From Methyloterricola oryzae (GTDB lineage: Bacteria; Pseudomonadota; Gammaproteobacteria; Methylococcales; Methylococcaceae): a stretch of 64,000 bases of DNA. Both the position numbers and the translations under genes were made by a program. Of the stretch, positions 26,774 to 36,448 are shown piece by piece (the first letter of the stretch is position 1; each line of letters begins with the position of its first letter). The notes under the pieces are model-generated. The model was not told the DNA's origin. It saw only the letters and a list, made by a program, of their open reading frames with translations, and did no database searches. Location of the stretch: NCBI RefSeq assembly GCF_000934725.1, contig NZ_JYNS01000001.1, positions 1-64,000 of the forward strand. Reading direction: 5' to 3'.

Positions 26774-28942
26774 TCAGAACTCGGTCCAGTCGTCATCGGC
26801 CGCCGGTTGCGGCACAGCTTTCGGCGCGCTCTTCTTGACTGGAGGCCGAGCCGGAGCCGGCTTCGCCGCCAGTGGCCGGCTGACCGGCTGCTGATACGAG
26901 GGCCTGGGCCTTGAAACAGCCTGATGCGAAGCAGCCCCCTCCAGGCGGAACTGAGACACCGTCCGCGCCAGAGTCTCGGCCTGTTCCTGCAGCGATTCAG
27001 CAGCCGCAGCCGCCTCCTCGACCAGGGCGGCATTCTGTTGGGTCGTCTCGTCCATGTTGACCACCGCCTGATTCACCTGCTCGATGCCACTGCTCTGTTC
27101 TACCGAAGCCGCGGCGATCTCCGCCATGATGTCGGTGACCCGCTTCACCGCGCCCACCACCTCGTCCATGGTCTTGCCCGCCTGCTCCACCAGCTTGCTG
27201 CCGTCCTCCACCTTGTCCACGGAGTTGGTGATCAGCCCCTTGATCTCTTTGGCGGCAGCTGCCGAGCGCTGCGCCAGGTTGCGCACCTCGCCCGCCACCA
27301 CAGCAAACCCGCGGCCCTGCTCGCCGGCCCGCGCCGCCTCCACCGCCGCGTTGAGGGCCAGGATGTTGGTCTGGAACGCAATGCCGTCGATCACGCTGAT
27401 GATGTCCACGATCTTGCGCGAGCTTTCATTGATGGCGGTCATGGTATCGACCACCTGCTGCACCACTTCGCCGCCCTTCACCGCCACTTCCGATGCGGCG
27501 ACCGCCATCTGGTTCGCCTGCCTGGCGTTATCGGCGTTCTGCTTCACCGTGGACGACAATTCTTCCATGCTGGATGCCGTCTCTTCCAGGCTGGATGCCT
27601 GCTGCTCGGTCCGGCGCGACAGGTCCGAGTTACCGTTGGAAATCTCCCGCGACGCGGTGCTGATCGCGTCGGCGGCTTCTTTCACCGCCAGGATCGGATC
27701 CACGATAGTCTCCAGGGTCGCGTTGAAGCCTTCCACGATCTTGCGGAAGTCGCCGTGGTGGCGGTTGGCATCGGCCCGAACCTGAATACGCCCCTCCACG
27801 GCTGCCGCCGCCAGCATGTCCACATCGGTGATGAGTGCCTGCAGATTGCGGCGGACCTGCTCGATGATTTCGTTGATAAAGACCTTCTTACCGGGGAAGC
27901 GCTCCAGCGGGGCCGAGAAATTGCCTTCGCCGAACTCCCGCACGCACTCCATGGCCTTCTTTTTCACTGCGATGTGTCCCGCCACCATGTCGTTGACGCC
28001 CTGCGCGACCTGGCGGTAGGAGCCCTGGAACCGTCCCACGTCGACCACCACGTCGATGTCGCCTTTCTCATGCTCGCTGGCCATATGGTTCATCTGGTCA
28101 ATCAGGGCATTGAGCGCCTGGATGACATTGTTGACGCTAGTCTTCATCTGAGCGAACAGGCCGGTGTACTCACCACGCACCGGACGGTCCAGTCGGCCCT
28201 CCGCCAACGCCTCGAGGACCTCGGTGAACTCGGCCTCGGTCGCAGCCTCCTTGGTCCGCTCGAACCACTCGACCACCGTGCCGATGCGCTTCCCCTGGGC
28301 GTTGACAACCGGGTTGGCCGACAAACCGAAGACGTGTCCGCTCAGCTTGATTTCCGCACGGTGATTGCCGGACAAGGCCTTGAGCAGCCCCTGTTGGTGC
28401 GCCGGGTTCTTGTGGAACTGGTCGATATTAGCGCCTTGCAGGCGGTCCACGCTGAAATGCGGCATCGATTTGCGCAAGTCGCTTTCCGCGGCCCGCAGCA
28501 TTTCCTTCACCGACTTGTTCATGTAAACGATGTTGTTGCCGGAGTCGGCGATCATCAAATTGGTGGAGACGCTATCCAGGGCAGCCATCACCCGCTCCAC
28601 GCAATCGGCCTGTTGCGCATTCTGGTCTTTGTCCCGGACCAGGCCTTCCTGCAGCTTGCGCGCCGCCTCGACCACAGCCCCCACCTCGCCCGCGCCGGCC
28701 AAGTGGAACTCCACGCCTGCCTCGCCTCGCGCCATGCGGCTCAATCCCTGGTGCACCGATTCCAGAGGCGCGGCGACGGAACGCTCGAACAGGAATCCGA
28801 CCCACGCGGTTGCCGAAACGCCAAGCGCGACCGGCAGCCACATCCATGGGCTTGTGGCCATCACGCCAAGAACGACGAATAGCACAGCGGCGAGAGCGAG
28901 GGCGCCGAATAAAAGAGGTTTCAGAGAACGATGAGTAGTCAT
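26774..28942 (-). CDS. Methyl-accepting chemotaxis protein with cytoplasmic PAS domain
   Basis: The 722-residue protein has two N-terminal membrane helices (about 8-30 and 33-52) separated by only a few residues, so there is no periplasmic sensor. A HAMP-like linker follows, then a PAS-type region at about 115-235. Further HAMP-like segments lead to the signalling domain at about 440-680. The hairpin tip is typical of MCPs ([39 protein letters not shown]). The Pro/Lys-rich tail ends DDDWTEF, whose last five residues fit the xWxxF tether for CheR. It likely senses an internal signal such as redox state or a cofactor through PAS. No che genes are nearby. Confidence 0.95.
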   Translation of the reverse strand: MTTHRSLKPLLFGALALAAVLFVVLGVMATSPWMWLPVALGVSATAWVGFLFERSVAAPLESVHQGLSRMARGEAGVEFHLAGAGEVGAVVEAARKLQEGLVRDKDQNAQQADCVERVMAALDSVSTNLMIADSGNNIVYMNKSVKEMLRAAESDLRKSMPHFSVDRLQGANIDQFHKNPAHQQGLLKALSGNHRAEIKLSGHVFGLSANPVVNAQGKRIGTVVEWFERTKEAATEAEFTEVLEALAEGRLDRPVRGEYTGLFAQMKTSVNNVIQALNALIDQMNHMASEHEKGDIDVVVDVGRFQGSYRQVAQGVNDMVAGHIAVKKKAMECVREFGEGNFSAPLERFPGKKVFINEIIEQVRRNLQALITDVDMLAAAAVEGRIQVRADANRHHGDFRKIVEGFNATLETIVDPILAVKEAADAISTASREISNGNSDLSRRTEQQASSLEETASSMEELSSTVKQNADNARQANQMAVAASEVAVKGGEVVQQVVDTMTAINESSRKIVDIISVIDGIAFQTNILALNAAVEAARAGEQGRGFAVVAGEVRNLAQRSAAAAKEIKGLITNSVDKVEDGSKLVEQAGKTMDEVVGAVKRVTDIMAEIAAASVEQSSGIEQVNQAVVNMDETTQQNAALVEEAAAAAESLQEQAETLARTVSQFRLEGAASHQAVSRPRPSYQQPVSRPLAAKPAPARPPVKKSAPKAVPQPAADDDWTEF

Positions 28943-29168
28943 AACGATTCACGAATGAATGAGGTGTCAGGAATTCGCTTCATGCAACGGCGGAGCCGAT
29001 TTAAAGCGAGTTGCCCATCAAAGGGCAGGATTAAGCATAGTTCTGTTTCGAAAATATCCAATATCCTCCTCAGGGTATTTCCTTATTTGTTCCGAGCTGA
29101 GCACGCACTCGGTCACACAGCTCCGTGTTATCTTCATCGGGCAACCATCGTCACTGGAGTAACTCCCC

Positions 29169-30155
29169 ATGCCCCACGCGATCCGCTTTGACAAGCCCGG
29201 CGGCCCCGAAGTCATGCACTGGGTGTCCATTGGACTGTCGGAACCCAGTGAGCACGAAGTGCGCATCCGGCAGGAGGCGGTGGGACTAAACTTCATCGAT
29301 ACCTATCACCGCAGCGGCCTCTATCCCCTGCCCCTGCCCTCGGGGCTAGGTGTTGAAGCGGCGGGCGTCGTGGAGGCCGTGGGGAGCGAAGTGACCGAAT
29401 TCAGACCGGGCGACCGGGTCGCCTACGCGGGCGGAGCGCCGGGCGCCTATGCCGAGTCAAGGAACGTGCCGGCCGCCAGTCTCGTTCCACTGCCCGAGTC
29501 TATCGACCTCAGAACCGCCGCCGCGCTGATGCTCAAGGGACTCACGGCGCAATACCTCCTGCGCCGCACCTACCGTGTGCAGCCCGGCGACACCCTCCTC
29601 GTGCATGCCGCCGCTGGAGGCGTGGGCCTGATCCTCTGTCAGTGGGCAAAGGCTCTCGGCGCCACCGTGATCGGCACCGTGGGCGATGCTGAAAAAGCGG
29701 CCCTGGCCCGCGCGCACGGCTGTGATCACGCCATCGTCTACACGCGAGAGAACTTCGTCGACAAGGTGAGGGAAATCACCGAAGGAAAGGGCGTGCCGGT
29801 GGTCTACGACTCGGTGGGCAGGCTCACCTTCGAAGGTTCGCTGGCCTGCCTCGAGCCGCTGGGGCTGATGGTCAGCTACGGCAATGCCTCGGGGCCGGTG
29901 CCACCCTTCGACGTGCTGGAACTCTCACGGCGCGGTTCCCTGTTCCTGACCCGCCCCACCTTGGGCGCCTACACGGCGGATCGCGCCGACCTGCTGCAGA
30001 TGGCGGGAGAGTTGTTCGGGATGGTCGCAAGCGGCGCGCTGCGCATCGAGATCCGTCAGACCTATGCCCTACGGGACGCCGTCCGCGCGCACACCGAGCT
30101 GGAAGCGCGCCGCACGATGGGTTCGAGTGTGTTGATACCCGATCAACCGGAATAG
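29169..30155 (+). CDS. NADPH:quinone oxidoreductase, zinc-free MDR family
   Basis: This 328-residue protein is close to QorA: MPHAIRFDKPGGPEVM, VGLNFIDTYHRSGLYP, GVEAAGVVEAVG and the nucleotide-binding loop HAAAGGVGLILCQWAKALGA. The length matches the family (about 325). Structural-zinc cysteines are absent, as expected. It reduces quinones with NADPH in the cytoplasm. GGAG lies about 10 bases before the ATG. It is divergent from the chemoreceptor gene, with a 226-base gap, and appears monocistronic. Confidence 0.93.
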   Translation: MPHAIRFDKPGGPEVMHWVSIGLSEPSEHEVRIRQEAVGLNFIDTYHRSGLYPLPLPSGLGVEAAGVVEAVGSEVTEFRPGDRVAYAGGAPGAYAESRNVPAASLVPLPESIDLRTAAALMLKGLTAQYLLRRTYRVQPGDTLLVHAAAGGVGLILCQWAKALGATVIGTVGDAEKAALARAHGCDHAIVYTRENFVDKVREITEGKGVPVVYDSVGRLTFEGSLACLEPLGLMVSYGNASGPVPPFDVLELSRRGSLFLTRPTLGAYTADRADLLQMAGELFGMVASGALRIEIRQTYALRDAVRAHTELEARRTMGSSVLIPDQPE

Positions 30156-30192
30156 AGTTTGCCGGCGATTGTTACCATCCGATGCCGTCGCG

Positions 30193-30213
30193 CCTTACCC
30201 CTTCGGGGTAAGG
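30193..30213. terminator. Tight hairpin between convergent genes
   Basis: CCTTACCCC-TTC-GGGGTAAGG is a perfect 9-bp stem, with a stable CUUCGG-like loop, about 40 bases after the quinone oxidoreductase stop. No T-run follows. Confidence 0.5.
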
Positions 30214-30357
30214 ATGGTTGGGAATAGGACGCCGTGACGAAGAAGCAACGTCGAAGCTCTTTGCACCCGTCAAGGTCCAACCCCCACCCGAACCCGGAGA
30301 GGGGCAAGGGTACGGACCTCTTTCAACGGTTACCGCAGACATAGCCAAATCCTACGG

Positions 30358-30861
30358 CTACTTCCGCTTCTTCCCCGGCACCGCCTCATGCCCGCACAAG
30401 GCATCATGCTTCGCAGCCTTGGAATTGCCAGTCTTGCTTTCGTCGACCAGCCGCACCTCGGTCTTGGCGGTCTTCGGGTCCCATCCCTGCTGGCAATAGA
30501 GGGAAACGCAGTACTTCAGTTCCGGTTCGTCGTACACATTGCTCTTGAAATGCACCTCGTAGAGGCTGTGGTGGGCGTTATTGAGCATGCGGAAATAGGT
30601 GAATTGGTAGCTGCCCTGCGACTTCACCGCTTTGGCCGCCCGCGCCGCGGCGTTCAGTGCGGCCTTCGGACAGGCGAAAGTCATGGCGCTCAGTTCGCTC
30701 AAGCCATCGCCGACGCTGGCCGTAGCCTCGGCCACCGGCCGAGTCGGTTCGGGCGGCGGGCTTGGCGCTGCCGAAACGGGCGGCGGCTTGGGTTCGACAT
30801 GACTGCAGGCCGCAAGGAGGAAAGCGCTGAAGACGCTGAAGACAAGGCAGGTTTTTTTCAT
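30358..30861 (-). CDS. Small secreted lipoprotein
   Basis: A 167-residue product with a lipobox (FLLAAC, Cys19) after MKKTCLVFSVFSA, a Pro-rich linker at 22-45, then a domain with Cys pairs (MTFACPKAAL, LKYCVSLYCQQGWDP). It ends in a basic tail. AAGGA lies 7 bases before the ATG. It should be anchored in the outer or inner membrane facing the periplasm. It lies 43 bases downstream of the PQQ-type propeller gene and probably forms an operon with it. No family was recognised. Confidence 0.8.
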   Translation of the reverse strand: MKKTCLVFSVFSAFLLAACSHVEPKPPPVSAAPSPPPEPTRPVAEATASVGDGLSELSAMTFACPKAALNAAARAAKAVKSQGSYQFTYFRMLNNAHHSLYEVHFKSNVYDEPELKYCVSLYCQQGWDPKTAKTEVRLVDESKTGNSKAAKHDALCGHEAVPGKKRK

Positions 30862-30904
30862 GGGAACGTCCTTGAGAGCGTGCGGGCAGCGCGAACGGTT
30901 ACGG

Positions 30905-32677
30905 TCAAAACCCATACTGCACGACCTTGTTGCTGAAGGTGCCGACATAAACCTTTCCGTTCGCCACCACCGGCGTGGAGTATTTGGCGAAGTTGCCCAA
31001 CTTGTCCGCCGCCTTGGTATTGCTGTGAAAAAGTTGCTTGAGCTTGCCGTTGACCGCCTGGGTGGCGTCATAGGCGACCAGGGCGCCGGGAACGATCTCG
31101 GCGTTGGCATTGCCCTGGGTCGGATAGGCCGCCCAAACCACCGCGGTTCCCGGCGCGGTTCCATTGGAACTTACCACCGCGCGCCCGCCCGGCATGCCGC
31201 CAGGTGCGGGCATGTTGCCGGAGGCGAACTGGGTGCCTTCGCCGAAGAACTGGGTGATCCGCCGCGTGGCGAAATCATAGCTGTAGGCCTTGAGGCGCTC
31301 GTTCTCGCCCCACACGTAGACGAAACCCTGAATGGCATTCTCCAGGTACACCGGGGTGCCGTGGATGTGGTAGGTCATGCCGAAGGGCGTGTTGGGCGGC
31401 ACCGCCCGGTCCAGCTTGACGATGGGCCAGTTGGGGTCGATCGCCGCGTTGGTGGGCAGGCCCGCGGGTCCGTTGGGCGGCGCGGGCAGGTAGGTGGCCG
31501 TGAATGGCAGATTGAAATGCGGATTCCAGGAGTGCTTGCCCAGATTGGTCTTGTCCAGGTTGTAGAGGATGCCATCCTTGCCGCCGCCGACCAGATTCCC
31601 GCGGGCCGTGATGAACACCCCCGCCGCGCCCAGGTCCTGATCCGTATCGCCACGCGCGAAATCGCTGAAGGCGGCCCAGTAATCATTGACCTCCAGCTTC
31701 GGCTTGCCGCCGTTCACGTTGGCGGCGCCGGGGGTATAGCGCAGCTTCACAAAGCACTCGGCGAAATTGCCCGGCGTCCGCCCCGGATCCATGCCGTTGC
31801 CGGTAGCCAGATAGATGTCGTTGCCCTCGATGGCCGGCCCCGAACCGGACATCCAGATGCCGCCGGCGCCGCCGGTGGGGGTCACGCTCCAGATGGCCGG
31901 CGTCGGCGTGAAGCCGGGTTCGCGGTTGAGGCCCCGCACATCGTAGGCCGCCACGAATCCGTGGCCGGGCCCTTCCGGGTTCTCGCCGTTGATGGAAAAC
32001 GACACGATCACCGCCTGTCCGCCGCCGCCATCGCCGAGCAGGCCGAGGCCCGCACGCATCTTCTGATAAGGCACCGCGAAGCCGTTGCTGATGCCCTCGC
32101 CGCCATTGTCCGGATTGCCCGCCATGAGCACCGGCGGCTTCTTGTCGGCAAGGGTGTTGGCATCGAGGATCCAGAGCAGATTGTTGCGCTCCAGATTATT
32201 GCTCCCGGCATTGGGCTTGCCGAAGGTGGTGACGTATAGGGTACCCGATGCCGTATCGATCACCGGCGTGGCGGTAATCCCCCAACTGCGGTAGATGTTG
32301 TGGAGGTCCATGCCCTTGCCGGGCGGGTTGGCGATATCAGCCGGATCGAAGGGCGGCGCCAGTTGGCGCTGTCGGAGTTCCACCCCGGTGTTCACGTCGA
32401 AGACATAAGCCGTATTGCTCATGGTGAACACATAGAGCTTGTCGCCGACGACCAGGGGCGAGACGTCGATCTTCTCGTCCACCGGGAACTCCCTGAGCTT
32501 TTTAAGCGCGGGGACCGTCGCAGGGGTCAGGACGGTCTCGAAGCGGTTCCAGCCCTGGCGGCTGTTGTCGACGCCCACCGTCCACACATCCACCGCCTGG
32601 ACCTGCGCCACCGACAGCAGACTCCAAACTGGAACCCAAGCCAGAGCGCCATCTGTGCGCGATTGCCGTTTCCTCAT
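30905..32677 (-). CDS. Secreted PQQ-type beta-propeller protein
   Basis: The 590-residue protein has a signal-like N-terminus and repeated propeller blades. Examples are SPLVVGDKLYVFTMSNTAYV, ATPVIDTASGTLYVTTFG, GPAIEGNDIYLATGNGMDPG, GTPVYLENAIQGFVYVWG and STPVVANGKVYVGTFSNKVV. These are PQQ-like repeats of the quinoprotein dehydrogenase superfamily. The length equals methanol-dehydrogenase large subunits. However, their vicinal Cys-Cys disulphide and the calcium/catalytic Asp motif are not evident, so enzyme activity is doubtful. A good ribosome-binding site (GAGG) precedes the ATG. It is followed by a lipoprotein gene. Confidence 0.83.
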   Translation of the reverse strand: MRKRQSRTDGALAWVPVWSLLSVAQVQAVDVWTVGVDNSRQGWNRFETVLTPATVPALKKLREFPVDEKIDVSPLVVGDKLYVFTMSNTAYVFDVNTGVELRQRQLAPPFDPADIANPPGKGMDLHNIYRSWGITATPVIDTASGTLYVTTFGKPNAGSNNLERNNLLWILDANTLADKKPPVLMAGNPDNGGEGISNGFAVPYQKMRAGLGLLGDGGGGQAVIVSFSINGENPEGPGHGFVAAYDVRGLNREPGFTPTPAIWSVTPTGGAGGIWMSGSGPAIEGNDIYLATGNGMDPGRTPGNFAECFVKLRYTPGAANVNGGKPKLEVNDYWAAFSDFARGDTDQDLGAAGVFITARGNLVGGGKDGILYNLDKTNLGKHSWNPHFNLPFTATYLPAPPNGPAGLPTNAAIDPNWPIVKLDRAVPPNTPFGMTYHIHGTPVYLENAIQGFVYVWGENERLKAYSYDFATRRITQFFGEGTQFASGNMPAPGGMPGGRAVVSSNGTAPGTAVVWAAYPTQGNANAEIVPGALVAYDATQAVNGKLKQLFHSNTKAADKLGNFAKYSTPVVANGKVYVGTFSNKVVQYGF

Positions 32678-33002
32678 ATCGGTCCTCGTCCTTTACCGTG
32701 CGTCCCAAACCCTGGCGGCAGCCACGGCAGGTTCGTGCTTGCCGCACATTTTGCGCCCCAAGAACAAAACACCACGTCGCAACCGAACGCCTTCGCGCCG
32801 GAACATCGCTGATTTCATTCCAAGGGACAGGCTCGCTGCCTGAATCAAAGCCTGCTCCCGCAGCCTGGGTCTTGTCAACGCAGATTACGGAGCGCGGCCG
32901 TTTAGAGTGAGTTTACGAACTGCAACGCATAGCCCCCAGCCGTGGTGCCGAGCGTCCGAGGCGTGGTGTTTGCGTTACCCGGAAGCGTGAAAAAATCGAG
33001 GA
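32678..33002. other. Intergenic region, no gene seen
   Basis: About 325 bases between two minus-strand genes. Short frames exist on both strands but none shows family resemblance or a good start. The promoter for the propeller-lipoprotein pair should lie here. Confidence 0.5.
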
Positions 33003-34688
33003 TCAAGCGTTGACCGCCATCGCGCGTTCATGACCGCGGGCCGCCAAAAGGCTAGTTCCACTGACGCCGCTCGGGACCGACTCGCCCAGAAGCTCAATGA
33101 TGGTTGGAACGATGTCGAAGGAACTGTGAACGCCAAGGTCACCGGGAGCCAGCCGTGAGCCGACAATGTAGGCCATGCCATAAGGCCCCGTGTGTCCGCC
33201 GCTGCGTCGATACGGGATGGGACCGATCTGGCCGAGCGTTGGGTGTTCCAGCGCCAGCGGCCCTTTCCAGACGACCACCAAGTCGCATTCACTCTGACCT
33301 AAGGTCAGCGGATCACGATCACCGGCCGGTCGCTCGATAAACTCGACCACACCTTCCCCGGTCGCCGGATCGGTGCAAGATCGCAACAAGGACTCCAACT
33401 CATCGCAGACCTGGCGGTACTGGTTCGGTTCCACCATCCCGTCGCGCTCCCTGCCCTTGAGGTTGATACGGATTCGCCCGTCATAGAACGAAGGCAATGC
33501 AAAGGCCGGCATTGCGGGCCAGAACGCCCGATAACGCGAAACGGGCATCCACTCGACGCGTAAACGCACCGGCCCGGATGGATCAGGCGCATCCGTCTTC
33601 GCCGCACTGGACGGCTTCAGCAGAGGGCCCAGATAGCTCTTCAGGGATTCTGGCAAAACGGCAGACAGTCTTTTTCGCAGCCGCGATGCCAAGGTTCGGG
33701 GAGCGGGCGCAGGCGCCGGTATCAAGGACTGTAATGACCTGAGCCAGTCCTCGTCCGGTCCCAGAAGGGGGATTCCGTTCCGCGCCGCCAGCCAATCCGG
33801 CCGCTGTTGCAGCAGGGTTTTGCCGAAAGCATTCCGGTAAAGAAGTTCCCCCAGCAACACCATGCTCGCGGCGTCGGAACGGTTAGGCCCCATGCCGCCC
33901 ATGGAGAACACAAGCACGGTGGTCTCGGGAAAGGCCTCGGTCAAACGGCCCACCAGATTGTCGACGGCCCGGTAGACCGAGCGCAGACCTTCTCCGGCCG
34001 GTTCGGCCGAAGGCAGCCCGTGCAGCGGATGTGCCGGGTCCACGCCGTGCCAGAGTGCTTCGAGCGCCGAATGCGGCTCGCTGACCACGACGAACCCCAG
34101 GTCCCATTCGGGAAAACGCTCTTGCAACAGCCAGAGCGCGGCCTCGGTCCGCGTGTTCACTGCCTGCGTCAAGGCTTCCCCGGTCATGCGTGACTTCTCC
34201 GGACTCGACCAGGGTAATGCGTAGATGAAAGGTTTTGCGGGGTATTCGCCAAAACGCCCGAAGAACTCGCTCAGCAGATCGTCAGGACGGGAGTTGCTCG
34301 CAATGCCTGGATCGTGGGCGCCCCAATTCACCAGGCCCTGTACGTTTGGCGCCCGCCTCAAGTCAAAATAGGGGGCATCGAACACCACCGTCCGCGCCTC
34401 CAGTCGAGCGGTAAACGGCGCCAGGCTCGTGCCCTCCTGCCACGCACTGTAAGTGGCGGGATCGAATGAAACGGCAGCCCAGCGACCCGCATCCTCAGGC
34501 GAGAGACCGGAGGCTACATGTTCCCACGCGAGGCCGGTGCGCTGCGCCGGGCCGTGATCCAGAAGCATGTGGGCGCCCATCCGCTTCAGGCGCGCGAGCG
34601 CGGGCAGTTCCCCCAGCGCCATCATCTGCTCGCCAAGGGAATCCTCGTAGCCGTCGAGTCCGATCACCAAAACTTTGTTGGTAGCCAT
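33003..34688 (-). CDS. Type I phosphodiesterase/nucleotide pyrophosphatase-superfamily protein
   Basis: The product has 561 residues from the ATG at 34688 (GGAG 6 bases upstream). It begins NKVLVIGLDGYEDSLGEQMM, the alkaline-phosphatase-fold metal-binding Asp motif, then HVASGLSPEDAG. Later come VVSEPHSALEALWHGVDPAH, VLVFSMGGMG and VGSRLAPGDLGVHSSFDIVP. These fit the AlkP-like phosphodiesterase family often found with glycosyltransferases in polysaccharide loci. There is no signal peptide, so it is probably cytoplasmic. The canonical Thr/Ser nucleophile is not obvious (RTGLAWEHVAS may be the region). A glycosyltransferase gene lies just upstream. Confidence 0.8.
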   Translation of the reverse strand: MATNKVLVIGLDGYEDSLGEQMMALGELPALARLKRMGAHMLLDHGPAQRTGLAWEHVASGLSPEDAGRWAAVSFDPATYSAWQEGTSLAPFTARLEARTVVFDAPYFDLRRAPNVQGLVNWGAHDPGIASNSRPDDLLSEFFGRFGEYPAKPFIYALPWSSPEKSRMTGEALTQAVNTRTEAALWLLQERFPEWDLGFVVVSEPHSALEALWHGVDPAHPLHGLPSAEPAGEGLRSVYRAVDNLVGRLTEAFPETTVLVFSMGGMGPNRSDAASMVLLGELLYRNAFGKTLLQQRPDWLAARNGIPLLGPDEDWLRSLQSLIPAPAPAPRTLASRLRKRLSAVLPESLKSYLGPLLKPSSAAKTDAPDPSGPVRLRVEWMPVSRYRAFWPAMPAFALPSFYDGRIRINLKGRERDGMVEPNQYRQVCDELESLLRSCTDPATGEGVVEFIERPAGDRDPLTLGQSECDLVVVWKGPLALEHPTLGQIGPIPYRRSGGHTGPYGMAYIVGSRLAPGDLGVHSSFDIVPTIIELLGESVPSGVSGTSLLAARGHERAMAVNA

Positions 34689-34750
34689 CAAGTTCTCCCG
34701 TAAAGTTGTTGATCAGGACCCAAAATACCCTCCTGGTATTTCGGGCCGAT

Positions 34751-34789
34751 GCATCCGTGCCCGCATTAACCCGGCCACTAAGGGCCGGG
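34751..34789. repeat. Short interspersed hairpin repeat, copy B
   Basis: GCATCCGTGCCCGCATTAAC, then CCGGCCACTAAGGGCCGGG. It matches copy A at 25124-25165 apart from small indels in the loop. It contains the stop codon of the glycosyltransferase, whose last codons (LPGP) derive from the repeat arm. Confidence 0.7.
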
Positions 34790-35731
34790 TAAATTTATCA
34801 GCGACTCGGCAAACGCGGTGCCGAGATTTTTCGCCCGTCGGGCCAGCCATCGCATATGCGAATGACGGCCCAGCACATCATGCCTTAAATAATCCTTCAG
34901 GTACTCTTTTCCGAGCGACCAAAAAAGCAGCCTATTGATCCGACGCTGCTGCAAGCCTGGCATCTCAATCGAGTTCCCCCCGAGGGACATCAGGACATTC
35001 GATACGCCTTGCCAGAATGCCCTGTTGAGAATCCAGTAACGGGACATGCGCTGCGCATGGATGTGATGTTTGACAGAAGCATCCGGCGTGTACCAGATTT
35101 GATGCCCTCGCTGCGCGAGCCGCAGGACCGCGTCGGTATCCTCACTCGACATCAGATTGACACCCTGGCGACCGAGGTGCTTCGCAAAGCCGCCGATCTC
35201 AAGCAAAGACGCCTTGCGAAACGCGATATTGGCGCCAGCGAGCCATTCCCGGCTCGGGTCGACCGGCCGCTTCGTTTCCCCGAGGTTCAAGACGGATAGG
35301 TAACTTTGCAGAAATTCGTCCAACCAGGTCGGCGGAGTGGCAGGCCACAGCGGTTGCACGGGACCGCCCACGCAGGCGATCGCCTTTGACGAAACGAATG
35401 CTTCAATCGTCGCACGGAGCCAGTGCGGATCCGCCACGGCATCGTCATCGAGATACGCAACGAATTCACCGCGCGCGGCGCTCAAGCCAGCGTTGCGGGC
35501 ACAGGCGAGGCCCAGGTTTGGTTCGCGCAGGGCAATCACCGCCAGGGTCGCGGGCTTTGCGGCTATCAGCCCCGCGACGACCTGCGGTGTCGCGTCCTGG
35601 CTTGCGTTATCGACCACGATGAGCTCGTAGTCTGCAGGCTCTAGGGTTTGAGCGAAGACACTCCGCACCGACTCCGGCAACAGTGCCGCCCTGTTGTGGG
35701 TGCAGATGATCGCGGAAATTTGAACTGTCAC
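34778..35731 (-). CDS. Family 2 glycosyltransferase
   Basis: This 317-residue protein opens QISAIICTHNRAALLPESVR, the GT-A nucleotide-binding start. It carries VVDNASQDATP, the metal-binding DDD in EFVAYLDDDAVADPHWLR, and an acidic SSEDTD motif near 215 that usually supplies the catalytic base. It should transfer a sugar from a nucleotide sugar in the cytoplasm, perhaps for a surface glycan or modified protein. The start is GTG; no nearby ATG exists. The phosphodiesterase-family gene lies 89 bases downstream on the same strand. Its C-terminal codons lie inside repeat copy B. Confidence 0.9.
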   Translation of the reverse strand: MTVQISAIICTHNRAALLPESVRSVFAQTLEPADYELIVVDNASQDATPQVVAGLIAAKPATLAVIALREPNLGLACARNAGLSAARGEFVAYLDDDAVADPHWLRATIEAFVSSKAIACVGGPVQPLWPATPPTWLDEFLQSYLSVLNLGETKRPVDPSREWLAGANIAFRKASLLEIGGFAKHLGRQGVNLMSSEDTDAVLRLAQRGHQIWYTPDASVKHHIHAQRMSRYWILNRAFWQGVSNVLMSLGGNSIEMPGLQQRRINRLLFWSLGKEYLKDYLRHDVLGRHSHMRWLARRAKNLGTAFAESLINLPGP

Positions 35732-35930
35732 ACGCTTCGACGCCGCCTCAACGCGATTGCCTTATCACACTGTACACCCTCACAAACTAAGGATCACGGC
35801 CAAAGTTCGAACGAGTCGCAGACTCCGAAGCTCCTGCATTCCAGCCAGCAGCAAATGCCGTCGCAATCGATCAGAGGAAGGCCTTGGACGGCAATTGCCG
35901 AATGGCTGGTCGATTCAAGTACCGAGGCAG

Positions 35931-35956
35931 GTTAGCGCAGGCTTGCGAAGCCTAAC
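35931..35956. repeat. Hairpin resembling a dispersed GTTAGCGCAG-type repeat
   Basis: AGGCTT-GCG-AAGCCT forms the core and GTTAG/CTAAC the imperfect outer arms. Similar GTTAGCGCAG elements are scattered in many proteobacterial genomes. Only one copy was found in this window. Confidence 0.35.
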
Positions 35957-36032
35957 ACGAAGTAAAGGATAGTGTTGGGGTTCCTGAAGACAGCGCAACC
36001 CAAGCCACATCGTTGGCGCTCGTCGATTGCGT

Positions 36033-36209
36033 TTATAGACCACCAAACATCAGGCGCATGGGCCTGAATGCGATGCCATGCGCTCGTACTTCCGGTCCGG
36101 TGGTCCTGAAGCCCAGTGCCTTGTAAAAGAACGCTGCCTGGCGACTCGAAGTGAGGGGGAAGGTTTGCGGAATTTCACCCGAGGCGACACGGGACTCAAA
36201 CGAAAAAGG
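36033..36209 (-). pseudogene. C-terminal remnant of a GNAT acetyltransferase
   Basis: In one minus-strand frame the sequence reads ESRVASGEIPQTFPLTSSRQ, then AAFFYKALGFRTTGPE and ends HGIAFRPMRLMFGG before a TAA at 36033-36035. The piece xxAxxFYxxLGF is the hallmark of the end of GNAT N-acetyltransferases. No start or acetyl-CoA-binding motif (RxxGxG) remains. The tRNA-Glu gene begins about 25 bases beyond the readable part. This is a truncated fossil, not a functional gene. Confidence 0.6.
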
Positions 36210-36235
36210 GCGCCGAAGCGCCCGATTTCTTGATA

Positions 36236-36311
36236 TGGCGTCCCCAGGGGGATTCGAACCCCCGTCGCCGCCGTGAAAGGGCGGTGTCCTGGGCCTCTAG
36301 ACGATGGGGAC
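36236..36311 (-). tRNA. tRNA-Glu (anticodon TTC)
   Basis: The 76-nt cloverleaf begins GTCCCCATCGTCTAGAGGCC and has anticodon arm CCGCC-CTTTCAC-GGCGG. The T arm contains GTTCGAATC, and the acceptor GGGGAC is followed by G and an encoded CCA. It lies 17 bases downstream of tRNA-Ala on the same strand. Confidence 0.97.
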
Positions 36312-36328
36312 AAAACTTATGTGGTGGT

Positions 36329-36404
<76 letters not shown>

Positions 36405-36448
36405 AAGCAACTTGAGCTGTGCATTTTAGGCGGCGGCGTCCATCTTGT

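Noticed and set aside
26924-28882. 652-codon plus-strand frame opposite the chemoreceptor
   Set aside because: Mirror of the MCP coding sequence; composition rich in His and Leu, no motifs.
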